Origin: Bacteroidota bacterium
GTDB lineage: Bacteria > Bacteroidota > Bacteroidia > Cytophagales > Cyclobacteriaceae
DNA: 64,000 nucleotides
Assembly (NCBI GenBank): GCA_024280115.1
Contig: JAJRQT010000202.1
Coordinates: 62,001 to 126,000, forward strand
Reading direction: 5' to 3'
Below, piece after piece: positions 9,288 to 17,814 of this stretch (its first letter is position 1; each line of letters opens with the position of its first letter). The position numbers were made by a program, and so were the translations under genes. The notes under the pieces are model-generated. The model saw only the letters and a list, made by a program, of their open reading frames with translations. It did no database searches and was not told where the DNA came from.

Positions 9288-9821
9288 TTAGTTTGTAAAC
9301 CTCAATTTATAATCATCCAAAGCCTTTTCAACAATTTTCATAGCTTCGTCTTTTCCTCCAAATTCCTCAACAACAGATGTTTTATTTTCAAGCTTTTTAT
9401 AGTCCTCAAAGAAGTTTTTAATTTCTCTAAAAAAATGATCCGGTAATTCAGAGATATCTTCAAAGTGAATAACACTCATGTCATTTTGTGCAACAGCCAC
9501 AATTTTATCATCAGCTTCACCCTGATCCAGCATGTGCATGACCCCAATTACCTTCGCAGGAACGATACATAGAGGCACAACATTTATTTGAGAAAGGATT
9601 AAAATATCCAGCGGGTCCTTGTCATCGCAGTAGGTTCTGGGGATAAATCCATAATTGGCAGGGTAATACATGGAGGAATATAGAACTCTATCTAATCGCA
9701 GCAGTCCGCTTTTTTTATCAAGTTCGTATTTTGCTCTTATATTTTTAGGGATTTCAATAATGCCATTAACAAATTCGGGTATATTTTCTCCGGGGTTGAT
9801 ATCGTGCCAGGGGTGTTTCAT
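9288..9821 (-). CDS. ppa: Inorganic pyrophosphatase (class I)
   Basis: Soluble hexameric-type pyrophosphatase of 177 residues, the usual bacterial size. It hydrolyses pyrophosphate to phosphate, driving biosynthetic reactions. The signature D-x-D-P-x-D is present in CDDKDPLDILIL near residue 65, preceded by YYPANYGFIPRTY and followed by MLDQGEADDKIVAV with the metal-binding acidic residues. It starts with ATG. Neighbours on both sides are unrelated, so it is probably monocistronic. Confidence 0.95.
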   Translation of the reverse strand: MKHPWHDINPGENIPEFVNGIIEIPKNIRAKYELDKKSGLLRLDRVLYSSMYYPANYGFIPRTYCDDKDPLDILILSQINVVPLCIVPAKVIGVMHMLDQGEADDKIVAVAQNDMSVIHFEDISELPDHFFREIKNFFEDYKKLENKTSVVEEFGGKDEAMKIVEKALDDYKLRFTN

Positions 9822-10020
9822 GAATGCTCATTTTTTAAATTGAGCGTAAACTTAGTATAAAAATATTATTCTCCATCGTAATAATTTTTAATTGTTGGTT
9901 TTAGGATCGATTCAGTTGAACTGGCACCTTGTATATCATGCTGCCCATCTTGTTTGAAGTCAGAGAAAACCAGGCATTAACTTTTGTCAATATGGTATTT
10001 TTCAGCTCAAAACTAACATC

Positions 10021-10070
10021 TCTTAGCTTTTTCCTTTTACCCTTTAGCTTTTATCCTTTACCTTTTAACT
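10021..10070. repeat. Degenerate CTTTTA-type tandem tract
   Basis: About 50 bases of imperfect repeats of the form CTTTTACC/CTTTAGC/CTTTTATC on the plus strand, downstream of the frameshifted gene ending at 10097. It is a low-complexity intergenic tract of the kind seen at several other spots in this window. Confidence 0.55.
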
Positions 10071-10096
10071 GCGACACCACACGTCATTTCAATATT

Positions 10097-10791
10097 TCAA
10101 TTCTTATTCTTTGCTGCATCGAGCTTTTCTTTTTCCTCTTTCCATTTGATAATGTCTCCTGCTTTTGGTGGGATAAACAGGTGTTCTGCTTGTTTGCCAA
10201 ATTTTATGTCCTTTGTTTCCAGTGTACCACTAAAATCCGGTCCGGAATACTGCTTTTTAATAAGCAACCCTTTTTCACTTACCCAGTAATCACTTACAGT
10301 AAATGCATTTTCCTGAAATGGATATGGTTCTTTATTTTGGTAGTGAGTACAAGTATGACCATCAATAAGCTCTATACCCAGGTTTGTCAGTTTATCCATA
10401 GATTTTAATTCAGACTGAACACGCATAATCTGATCAATATGCGAATTTACACCCATGCCGTTTTTTAATTCAAATTCCTGAAATAGTTTTACACCTTCAT
10501 ATTGGTTCAACTCTGGATGAATCAACCAAATGATGTCTTTGTCATATCTGAATATTACAACCGGATCATACTTTTTATTGAGGTTGGCAAACCGCGTGGT
10601 ATTTGGCGCATGATTTATATGTAGCACATTTTTATAACTACTGTTACCACCAGGATTTATAGTATGGATATAACATGTTGCGGAATATTCGATATCAGGA
10701 TTAATAATTTGTTGTGTTACTCCGCTGGGGCATTTGTAGAAATAATTATAAAACTACCAAGACAGGTCAATAGGATTTTTAATTGTATCAT
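10097..10791 (-). pseudogene. Secreted DUF4412/LolA-like protein, frameshifted after the signal peptide
   Basis: The body of the protein (10097-10627, 176 residues if GTG is taken as start) has no signal peptide and begins inside a conserved beta-sheet region. Its frame stays open upstream to about 10757. In another frame, ATG at 10791 opens a perfect signal peptide, MIQLKILLTCLGSFIIISTN, which runs into TAA just after the G4 run at 10727-10730. One extra base in that run joins the signal peptide to the body as ...NAPSGVTQQIINPD. I therefore call one gene with a one-base deletion. The body (KDIIWLIHPELNQYEGVKLF; SDYWVSEKGLLIKKQY) looks like DUF4412/LolA-like periplasmic or outer-membrane proteins. 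The lesion could be real or an assembly error. Confidence 0.7.
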
Positions 10792-11104
10792 AGATAAACA
10801 GTTTTACTAAAGCTGGATAGCGAAATAAGTAAATACGTTACAGATCAATGTTTTATATTTTTTAAACATAGTAAAATACGAAAAATGAGATAGCAATAAA
10901 AGGTAATAAAAAGATTATCGACTAAGGTTGATTGTACTGTGAGCCGGTTTGCCCCAGATATGATAATTTTACTGGTTCAAGAAAAAAAACCTATGGTCTA
11001 AGAGGAAATAATTGTAGCATTATGTCATTTAAGCATTCACGCACCTTACTTTATAAAGCAGTAGAACCAGATAAAAAACAATAGAATCTCCGAATAATTT
11101 ATAA
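10792..11104. other. Intergenic, no gene seen
   Basis: 313 bases of AT-rich sequence between the frameshifted secreted-protein gene and the GntR gene, both on the minus strand. Only frames of about 20 codons occur. I see no hairpin with a T-tract and no recognisable promoter box. Confidence 0.5.
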
Positions 11105-11827
11105 TTAAAAACTTCCTTCCAGGTAGAAATTATTGGTATTGCAGTAGATGGAAGAATAAAAGCTGTACCCTGACCTGTTGGTTTCTAATTTTCTTTCCAG
11201 TTTTAAAATGGGATCGCCCTCTTCAATATTAAGATAATTACCAATTTCCTTATTGGCCAGTATCGCCATGATTTTTTGATTACCGCCAATTACTTCGATG
11301 TCGTAATTGCTGCGCATTACATCAAAAAGCGATTTGTTTTCAAAGCTTTTATTTGTAAACCTGGGGAGGTTGATATTTGGAATATAACTGATCTCATAAA
11401 GTACCGGAGACCCATCTACAATTCTGGTTCTTTCCAATACTATACAGCCGGATTCCAATTCCAATTCACTCAAATCAAATGGAAAATCTTCAGGCCATTT
11501 CCTGGTATAGGGTTTGCTAATTGGTTTTGTTTTCAGGTTGTGTTTTCCAACGCCTGAAGTTGTGCCCTGCAAAGATAGAATGCCAATTCCTTTTGGCAAT
11601 GAGCGCACAATGCTGCCTTTGCCTTGATGTTTTATTATATATCCTTCACTTGCCAGTCTCGAAAGTGCCTGGCGAACGGTCGGCCGGGTCACGTCGTGTG
11701 TACTGCAAAGTTCATTTTCAGAAGGTAATAGGCTGCCTTTAGGATATACGCCTTCCACGATATGCTTTCGAAGAAGTTCGTACAACTTACGATGTTGTGG
11801 AATTTTACTTGTTTCAGTACCAGCCAA
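11105..11827 (-). CDS. GntR family transcriptional regulator (HutC/UTRA type)
   Basis: A 240-residue one-component regulator. The N-terminal winged helix-turn-helix spans about residues 10-78 (VTRPTVRQALSRLASEGYII is the recognition region, with KGSIV the wing), followed by a UTRA effector domain at about 95-235 with the typical ...GSPVLYEISYIPNINLPRF stretch. It should bind DNA as a dimer and release it on binding a small metabolite, usually a sugar phosphate or organic acid. The frame starts with TTG at 11827; no in-frame ATG lies nearby. It is divergent from the catabolic operon starting at 12029, and two matching palindromes lie between them, so I infer it represses both itself and the operon. 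Confidence 0.92.
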   Translation of the reverse strand: MAGTETSKIPQHRKLYELLRKHIVEGVYPKGSLLPSENELCSTHDVTRPTVRQALSRLASEGYIIKHQGKGSIVRSLPKGIGILSLQGTTSGVGKHNLKTKPISKPYTRKWPEDFPFDLSELELESGCIVLERTRIVDGSPVLYEISYIPNINLPRFTNKSFENKSLFDVMRSNYDIEVIGGNQKIMAILANKEIGNYLNIEEGDPILKLERKLETNRSGYSFYSSIYCNTNNFYLEGSF

Positions 11828-11868
11828 TTCTACTTTTTTACTAAATTATATGCGAATTAAAACAAATT

Positions 11869-11886
11869 AACATGTAAATACAAGTT
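11869..11886. promoter_or_regulatory. Second GntR operator candidate (imperfect palindrome)
   Basis: The sequence AACATGTAAATACAAGTT matches the core of the perfect palindrome at 11961-11982 at 16 of 18 positions. It lies 42 bases upstream of the GntR start codon, where it could mediate autoregulation. Inferred from sequence similarity only. Confidence 0.55.
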
Positions 11887-11960
11887 CATGTTTCAATTTG
11901 TGGAAATCTCCGTAATTGCATGTTTTAGTATTGGAGAACTGATATTAAGGTTTTTTATAC

Positions 11961-11982
11961 ATAACTTGTAATTACAAGTTAT
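11961..11982. promoter_or_regulatory. GntR operator candidate (perfect 22-bp palindrome)
   Basis: A perfect 22-base palindrome with core AACTTGTAATTACAAGTT (11963-11980). It has the TTGTA...TACAA form known for HutC-subfamily GntR operators and lies 47 bases upstream of the E2 start codon, in the divergent region facing the GntR gene. Its left arm contains the TTG that would serve as the -33 element of the operon promoter, so binding should block transcription. Confidence 0.72.
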
Positions 11983-11996
11983 AAAATATACTTTTA
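11965..11996 (+). promoter_or_regulatory. Candidate promoter of the catabolic operon
   Basis: CTTG at 11965-11968 and TACTTTTA at 11989-11996, separated by 20 bases, resemble the Bacteroidota -33 (TTTG) and -7 (TAnnTTTG) boxes with one mismatch each. Placement over the palindrome and 32 bases before the first gene supports the call. Confidence 0.45.
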
Positions 11997-12028
11997 CATA
12001 TAATTAGTGAAATCTTAAAATTATAATT

Positions 12029-13348
12029 ATGGCCGAAGCGGTAATTATGCCTCGTCAGGGGCAATCAGTAGAAAGTTGTATTTTTTCTGAGTGGTTTATA
12101 AAAAAGGGAGAGAAGGTAAATAAAGGAGATTTACTCTTTGCATATGAAACAGACAAAGCGGCATTTGAACAAGAAGCGCTGGCCGATGGAGTATTGCTGG
12201 CTACCTTTGCCAACGAAGGGGATGAAATCCCGGTATTGGAAGCAATAGCAGTTATAGGAAAGGAGGGCGATTCGATTGACGAATTTCTGCCGGGAGGTGG
12301 TGCAATTGATGCAATTCCCGAGCAAAAAACTGAAGTGGTTTCAGCAGTTGGAAGCGAAATTGATAAAGCCGTCACTGGTACAACAGAGTCTGAGTCTGAT
12401 TTAAAAATCGGGATTTCTCCAAGAGCGAAAAAATTGGCAGAAAAAGAGCGATTGGTTTATAATAGTTTAAAAGGAACCGGTCCTGAGAATCGGATTATAG
12501 AAAGAGATATTCAATCCGCTTTAAAATCGCAACCTAAAGCAACACCTTTAGCCAAAGCTATAGCCGCTGAAGAAAAAATTGAACTTCCTTCTAAAGGTTC
12601 AGGAGTAGGAGGGAAAGTGCTGGCTGCAGATGTCAAACAAATGCCATCTGTTACACTCGCTAATGATTACACCGACAAAAAGATAACAAATATCCGGAAA
12701 ATCATCGCTCAAAACATGTATGAGTCGCTGGCCAATACGGCTCAGCTGACCCTACATACAAGCGCTGACGCAAGAAAGATGATGGCCATTCGGAAAGCTG
12801 TGAAAGTAAAAATGGAGGAAGGTTATACCTATAATATTACCATTAATGATTTAGTGAGCTATGCAACAATCAAGGCGCTGATCAGAAATCCTGAGATCAA
12901 CATCCATTTTATGGGTAACAGCATTCGCTCATTCAGCAACATACATCTTGGTTTTGCGGTAGATACCACAAGAGGATTGATGGTCCCAACAATTCAAAGC
13001 GCAAATCATTTAACAATTGAAGGTTTGTCTGTGAGAATTAAAGAGCTTGCAACAGCTTGTCAAAATGGGAATATCGATCCTGAATTGTTTAAAGGAGCCA
13101 CCTTCACAATGACAAATCTTGGTGGCTATGGGATTGAAATGTTCACTCCGGTACTAAATCCACCACAGGCGGGGATTTTAGGTGTTAATACCATTACTCA
13201 ACAGCCTGCTCAATTGGAAGGCGGAGCATTTGGATTCATACCAAAAATTGGCTTATCGCTAACTTTTGATCACCGGGCATTGGATGGGGCATCGGCAGCA
13301 AGATTCCTACAGGATGTGGTGAGCGAGATTGAAGGGATGGAGGTTTGA
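12029..13348 (+). CDS. 2-oxoacid dehydrogenase E2 (dihydrolipoamide acyltransferase), two PSBDs
   Basis: Acyltransferase core of a 2-oxoacid dehydrogenase complex, 439 residues. Domains in order: one lipoyl domain (1-80, lipoylated Lys43 in ETDKAAFE), a linker, a peripheral-subunit-binding domain at about 128-164 (SPRAKKLAEKERL...GTGPENRI), a second one at about 171-204 (TPLAKAIAAEEKI...GSGVGGKV), and the catalytic domain with TFDHRALDGASAARF near 410-425 carrying the active-site His and Asp. Most E2 proteins have a single binding domain, so the pair is unusual. It is the first gene of the operon under the GntR palindrome, followed after 89 bases by the fused E1. No E3 gene is present; a housekeeping E3 would be needed. 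Confidence 0.93.
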   Translation: MAEAVIMPRQGQSVESCIFSEWFIKKGEKVNKGDLLFAYETDKAAFEQEALADGVLLATFANEGDEIPVLEAIAVIGKEGDSIDEFLPGGGAIDAIPEQKTEVVSAVGSEIDKAVTGTTESESDLKIGISPRAKKLAEKERLVYNSLKGTGPENRIIERDIQSALKSQPKATPLAKAIAAEEKIELPSKGSGVGGKVLAADVKQMPSVTLANDYTDKKITNIRKIIAQNMYESLANTAQLTLHTSADARKMMAIRKAVKVKMEEGYTYNITINDLVSYATIKALIRNPEINIHFMGNSIRSFSNIHLGFAVDTTRGLMVPTIQSANHLTIEGLSVRIKELATACQNGNIDPELFKGATFTMTNLGGYGIEMFTPVLNPPQAGILGVNTITQQPAQLEGGAFGFIPKIGLSLTFDHRALDGASAARFLQDVVSEIEGMEV

Positions 13349-13437
13349 GGAGAAAAGCTACGAGCTAAAAGCCAAGAGCTAAAAGAGAAAATAGTTTCGA
13401 TCAATAAAAAAAAATTAAAACATAAATAGATACAAAA
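13349..13437. repeat. Short degenerate AGCTAAAAG repeats
   Basis: Between the E2 and E1 genes, 13355-13395 holds three imperfect copies of an AGCTAAAAG(C/A) unit. It is one of several degenerate tandem tracts in the gaps of this operon. No hairpin is evident. Confidence 0.45.
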
Positions 13438-15903
13438 ATGCCAAAAGTAGAATTTATAGATCCCAAAATACAGAGGAAAGCTGGTGAGATTAAAATTGAT
13501 CCCATACCTGTCAATCAATACAGTAAGTCGATTGAAGATGAAAAGCTCAATTTCACTAAAGATGAGTTTGTGAAAATTTATCGGGACATGGTTATTATAC
13601 GAGAATTCGAGACCATGCTCAACGAGATTAAAATCAGTAATGAATATAACGGAATATCATACAATCATCCGGGACCGGCGCACCTTTCGATTGGTCAGGA
13701 GGCCTCGGCAGTTGGGATGGCTTACAACCTCAATGAAAATGACTTAATCTTCGGCTCCCACAGGAGCCATGGAGAAATTCTTGCAAAAGGACTTTCAGTA
13801 ATCAATAAATGGAATGACAGCCAGCTAGTGGGTGTTATGGAAAATTATTGGGATGGTGCTACACTTAAGCCTGTGGAAAAAAATCACAATGGAACCGTCA
13901 ATGACCTGGCAATTGATTTCCTGCTTTACGGAACTTTAGCAGAAATTTTTGCAAGAGAGAATGGATTTAATAAAGGCCTCGGCGGTTCTATGCATGCATT
14001 TTTTACGCCTTTTGGAGTTTATCCTAATAACGCAATCGTAGGAGGTTCCGGTGATATTGCTGTCGGTGGCGCTTTGTATAAAAAAGTGAATCAAAAGCCA
14101 GGCATTGTGGTGGCTAATATTGGAGATGCCTCTATGGGATGCGGTCCGGTTTGGGAAGGAATGGTCTTTTCTTCCATGGACCAGTTCAGGTTGCTCTGGG
14201 AAGAAGAATATCGCGGTGGACTACCGATTATTTTCAATTTTATGAACAACCAATACGGCATGGGCGGTCAGACCAAAGGGGAAACCATGGGTTATGATGT
14301 ATTGGCAAGGGTAGGGGCGGCATTTGCTCCATATCAAATGCATTCCGAACGTGTGGATGGATTTAACCCATTGGCAGTAATTGATGCATTCAGAAGGAAA
14401 AAGCAAATTCTTGAAGAGAAGAAAGGCCCGGTGCTATTGGATACCTTGACGTACAGATATAGTGGTCATTCTCCATCAGACGCTTCATCATACAGATCAA
14501 AAGAAGAAATTGAAGCTTGGCAAAACGAAGACAGCATCATCGATTATGGAAAATCTCTTGTCACTTCCGGGATATGCACGCAATCGGATTTAGATGAAAT
14601 AAAGGTGACAACTGTTGGTAAAATTGAGAAAGTACTGAAGTTGGCCTCCAGTGAAGAAATATCTCCCAAAATGGATTTGATTGCCAATCCGGGAGGTATT
14701 GAGAATGTGATGTTTACCAATGGCTCAGTCGAAAAATTTGACGATCGTGAACCTGTGGTAAATATGCCTATGGAAGAGAACTTGAGGGTAAAGCAAATAG
14801 CTAAAAAAGAAAGATACGGAATAAAGGACGGAAAGGAAGTGAGTAAAATGAAAGCTTACCAACTGCGCGACGGTCTATTTGAAGCCATTATTGACCGGTT
14901 TTATAAAGATCCAACTTGCATTGCTTATGGAGAAGAAAACAGGGATTGGGGTGGAGCCTTTGCGGTTTATCGAGGATTAACAGAGGCCTTGCCATATCAT
15001 AGGTTGTTCAACAGTTCCATTTCTGAAGGGGCGATTATGGGTACGGCAGTTGGATATGCCATGTGTGGCGGTCGCGTGATTCCGGAAATCATGTACTGCG
15101 ATTTTCTTGGCAGATCAGGAGATGAAGTATTTAATCAATTGTCGAAGTGGCAGGCAATGAGTGCGGGATTGTTGAAAATGCCCGTGGTGATGCGCGTATC
15201 TGTCGGGTCGAAATATGGTGCTCAACATTCCCAGGACTGGTCATCATTAGTGGCTCATGTTCCTGGGCTTAAGGTGATATTCCCAACCACCCCTTATGAT
15301 GCCAAAGGACTACTCAATGCTGCTTTGCAGGGAACAGATCCGGTGATTGTATTCGAGAGTCAGCGGTTATATGACAAAGGAGAACTTTTCCATGAAGCTG
15401 GTGTACCGGAAGGGTATTACGAAATTGAAATAGGCGAACCTGATGTTAAAAAGGAAGGTAAAGACCTTACCATTCTAACAATTGGTTCAACACTGTACAC
15501 AGCTATTGATGCAGCAAAAGTACTGGAAGAAAAGTATGGATTGAGTGCTGAAGTGATTGATGCAAGAAGTATTGTCCCATTCAATTACGAAAAGGTCATT
15601 GAGTCAGTAAAGAAAACCGGAAGAATTGTGCTGGCCAGCGATGCATGTGAAAGAGGTTCTGTTTTGAATGAAATGGCCCAAACCATCTCTGAAACGGCTT
15701 TTGATTATCTCGATGCGCCTCCTGTTGTGGTAGGTTCCAGAAACTGGATCACCCCGGCTTATGAATTGGAAGAGTATTTCTTCCCTCAGAAGGAATGGAT
15801 TTTGGATGCGATTCACACGAAGATATTACCACTTGAAGGGCATACACCTACAAATGATTTTTCTACACAAGAACAATTGAGAAGGAGTAAACTTGGAGTC
15901 TAA
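13438..15903 (+). CDS. 2-oxoacid dehydrogenase E1, fused alpha and beta subunits
   Basis: Thiamine-diphosphate-dependent decarboxylase of 821 residues joining an alpha part (about 35-430; GPAHLSIGQEASAVGMAY, HRSHGEIL, YSGHSPSDASSYRSKEEI) to a beta part (about 475-800; AYGEENRDWGGAF, ISEGAIMGTAVGYAMCGGR, SVGSKYGAQHSQDW, IDARSIVPFNYE). It oxidatively decarboxylates a 2-oxoacid and passes the acyl group to the E2 lipoyl arm. The TPP motif is atypical: GDAS replaces GDG, and the distance to the MNN pair is about ten residues longer than usual. The alpha part also carries an insertion near 120-160. Acetoin, pyruvate and branched-chain oxoacids are all possible substrates; context suggests a product of the aldolase pathway downstream. 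ATG start. Confidence 0.9.
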   Translation: MPKVEFIDPKIQRKAGEIKIDPIPVNQYSKSIEDEKLNFTKDEFVKIYRDMVIIREFETMLNEIKISNEYNGISYNHPGPAHLSIGQEASAVGMAYNLNENDLIFGSHRSHGEILAKGLSVINKWNDSQLVGVMENYWDGATLKPVEKNHNGTVNDLAIDFLLYGTLAEIFARENGFNKGLGGSMHAFFTPFGVYPNNAIVGGSGDIAVGGALYKKVNQKPGIVVANIGDASMGCGPVWEGMVFSSMDQFRLLWEEEYRGGLPIIFNFMNNQYGMGGQTKGETMGYDVLARVGAAFAPYQMHSERVDGFNPLAVIDAFRRKKQILEEKKGPVLLDTLTYRYSGHSPSDASSYRSKEEIEAWQNEDSIIDYGKSLVTSGICTQSDLDEIKVTTVGKIEKVLKLASSEEISPKMDLIANPGGIENVMFTNGSVEKFDDREPVVNMPMEENLRVKQIAKKERYGIKDGKEVSKMKAYQLRDGLFEAIIDRFYKDPTCIAYGEENRDWGGAFAVYRGLTEALPYHRLFNSSISEGAIMGTAVGYAMCGGRVIPEIMYCDFLGRSGDEVFNQLSKWQAMSAGLLKMPVVMRVSVGSKYGAQHSQDWSSLVAHVPGLKVIFPTTPYDAKGLLNAALQGTDPVIVFESQRLYDKGELFHEAGVPEGYYEIEIGEPDVKKEGKDLTILTIGSTLYTAIDAAKVLEEKYGLSAEVIDARSIVPFNYEKVIESVKKTGRIVLASDACERGSVLNEMAQTISETAFDYLDAPPVVVGSRNWITPAYELEEYFFPQKEWILDAIHTKILPLEGHTPTNDFSTQEQLRRSKLGV

Positions 15904-15955
15904 TTGAATGAGTGAATGTGAGAATGTGAGAATGATGGAATGTGGTAATGCGTCC
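15904..15955. repeat. Degenerate GAATGTGA tandem tract
   Basis: Imperfect repeats of GAATG(A/T)GA, about six units, directly after the E1 stop codon. Low-complexity intergenic tract similar in kind to those at 13355, 17251 and 21272. Confidence 0.5.
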
Positions 15956-16051
15956 TTAATTTTTATAGCATTTAAGTATTCTATCATTAAATCATTTTCT
16001 TAATGATAAGGATAAATTAAAGAACTAGTGGCATTTGTCGAAGAAGGGACA

Positions 16052-17251
16052 ATGAAAAGACTATCAGTAAATAATAAAAAACTTGTTCTTTTTGGCGCTG
16101 GTAAAATTGGGCGGTCATTCATTGGTCAACTTTTCAGCCGGTCAGGTTATGAGGTGGTTTTTGTCGATATAGATGAAAAGGTTATTAGTGGGCTCAACCG
16201 GCATGGAAAGTATCGCGTCATCATAAAAAGTGATGATGGAGATGAGACGATTTGGGTGGAAAATGTAAAAGGTGTTTTAGTTTCGGATGCTGATAAAGTT
16301 ATTGAGGAAGTGGCAGCTGCTGGAATTCTGGCCATTTCGGTAGGTCAAAATGCTATTCCTAAAATTATACCGATAATAGCAAAAGGGTTGGAGTTAAGAA
16401 ATGAATATAATCCCGGATTATCGTTGGATATCATATTGGCGGAAAACCTAAGGGATGCAGCAATGATAGTTCGTGATGAACTAAAAAAACATATTTCTCC
16501 GTCATTTGATTTGGAAAAGAATGTTGGATTGATCGAGACAAGTATTGGCAAAATGGTGCCAATAATGCCAAAAAGTGCTATGGTAAACGATCCGCTTTTA
16601 GTTTTTGCTGAACCGTATAATACACTGATACTCGATAAGAATAGCTTTAAAAATTCAGTACCAAAAGTCGAAGGTTTGGCGCCGAAAGATAATATGCCGG
16701 CCTGGGTGGACAGAAAATCATTTATACACAATCTGGGCCACGCTGCGGCAGCATATTATGGATATTGGAAATATCCTGATTTGATTTATTTATATGAGAT
16801 CATGAGCAAAAAGGATGTTTATGAAACGGCCAGGGCTACCATGCTTCAGTCCGCAGATGTTCTGATAAAACACTATCCTGATGATTTCACCAAAGCAGAT
16901 TTGATTGCTCATATTGACGATCTTTTACACCGTTTTTCCAATAAGGCTTTGGGCGATACTGTTTTTAGGGTTGGGCAGGACCTTTATCGGAAATTGGGTC
17001 CGGAAGACAGACTTGCAGGTGTATTGAAGTTGGCATTAAATTACAAGATGCCTTATGATAAAATATTGTATATCATTGCATGTGCATTGAATTTCAAAGC
17101 AACTGATGAACAAGGAAAAAGAAGTGAGAATGACAGAAAATTCAGCAGTGAAGCTGAATTGGGAATTTCATATATACTCGAGAGTATTAGCAAATTGGAG
17201 AAAAATAAATACCCTGAAATCCACATAGAAGTACAGAATTTAATATTTTAA
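16052..17251 (+). CDS. Mannitol-1-phosphate 5-dehydrogenase-like polyol dehydrogenase
   Basis: NAD-dependent oxidoreductase of the mannitol dehydrogenase family, 399 residues from ATG 16052. I prefer this start to the GTG at 16028 because GAAGGGA lies just ahead of the ATG. The Rossmann motif FGAGKIGRSFIGQLFSRSG is at the N terminus, followed by VDIDEKVI; the middle carries ENLRDAA and VGLIETSIGKMVP, and DRKSFIHNLGHAAAAYYGY matches the conserved catalytic/substrate region (K-x-x-x-x-N-x-x-H in the family). It interconverts a polyol phosphate and a ketose phosphate in the cytosol. The context (SorE-like dehydrogenase, FGGY kinase, aldolase) suggests polyol or ketose catabolism. The exact substrate is not determined. 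Confidence 0.87.
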   Translation: MKRLSVNNKKLVLFGAGKIGRSFIGQLFSRSGYEVVFVDIDEKVISGLNRHGKYRVIIKSDDGDETIWVENVKGVLVSDADKVIEEVAAAGILAISVGQNAIPKIIPIIAKGLELRNEYNPGLSLDIILAENLRDAAMIVRDELKKHISPSFDLEKNVGLIETSIGKMVPIMPKSAMVNDPLLVFAEPYNTLILDKNSFKNSVPKVEGLAPKDNMPAWVDRKSFIHNLGHAAAAYYGYWKYPDLIYLYEIMSKKDVYETARATMLQSADVLIKHYPDDFTKADLIAHIDDLLHRFSNKALGDTVFRVGQDLYRKLGPEDRLAGVLKLALNYKMPYDKILYIIACALNFKATDEQGKRSENDRKFSSEAELGISYILESISKLEKNKYPEIHIEVQNLIF

Positions 17252-17296
17252 ATTGAATAATTGAATAATTGAACAATAGAACATTTGAATAACGAA
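17251..17296. repeat. Degenerate TTGAATAA tandem tract
   Basis: Five imperfect TTGAA(T/C)AA units between the dehydrogenase stop and the ATG of the four-helix-bundle gene. The same motif recurs at 19030-19045 and 19185-19222. Confidence 0.5.
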
Positions 17297-17655
17297 ATGC
17301 AAAAAAAGAAATATGACCTTGAAGAACGCTTAATAGATTTTGCCGTTGATGTTATATTTTTTATTGAAAGCTTGCCAAATACAAAAGCAGCTACTCATCT
17401 TGGAGGACAGTTGTTGCGATCTGGTACTTCTCCTTCATTGAATTATGGAGAAGCAAAAAGCGCAGAGTCTAAAAATGATTTTTTGCATAAAATGAAAGTC
17501 TGTCTTAAAGAACTTAGAGAATCATACAATTGCTTGAGGATTTGGATAGAGCAAAGATTTACAAGTCAGAACAACAAGTTAAAGAGTTAGTAAATGAATG
17601 TAATGAGTTGATTTCGATTTTTGTTAAAAGTATTGTCACAGCATCAAAATCTTAA
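17297..17655 (+). pseudogene. Four-helix-bundle (23S rRNA intervening-sequence type) protein, frameshifted
   Basis: The open frame (ATG 17297; a TTG at 17285 is also possible) ends at 17590 with the unnatural tail RFTSQNNKLKS. The start (LEERLIDFAVDVIFFIESLP; HLGGQLLRSGTSPSLNYGEA; KVCLKELRESYNCLRI) is a textbook four-helix-bundle protein. In another frame the missing C-terminal helix continues as LDRAKIYKSEQQVKEL, then VNECNELISIFVKSIV, to TAA at 17653-17655. Adding one T to the T run at about 17541-17543 restores a normal protein of about 119 residues. These small proteins occur both inside 23S rRNA genes and as free-standing genes; their role is unknown. It interrupts an otherwise metabolic gene series. 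Confidence 0.75.
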
Positions 17656-17814
17656 AGCAATTCACAATTCGTTTTTCTGTAGTTTAAATGTTCGTTATTC
17701 ATTTTTAGATAGACAAAGAAGGAGAGTTTTTATGGCTTTTCAGTCACTTGACTTCAATGTCCATCCATTATTTCAAATTGAAAATTATTTATTAAAGGAA
17801 TTTAAGCGTAAACA

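Noticed and set aside
9929..10408. 159-codon plus-strand frame
   Set aside because: Cys/Phe-rich antisense of the frameshifted secreted-protein gene plus a low-complexity CTTTTA tract; not a plausible protein.
11021..11083. 20-codon frame between the secreted-protein and GntR genes
   Set aside because: Too short, no start signals and no recognisable features.
16028..16051. GTG start for the mannitol-1-phosphate-dehydrogenase-like gene
   Set aside because: The ATG at 16052 has a purine-rich GAAGGGA just upstream and places the Rossmann motif at the usual distance from the start.
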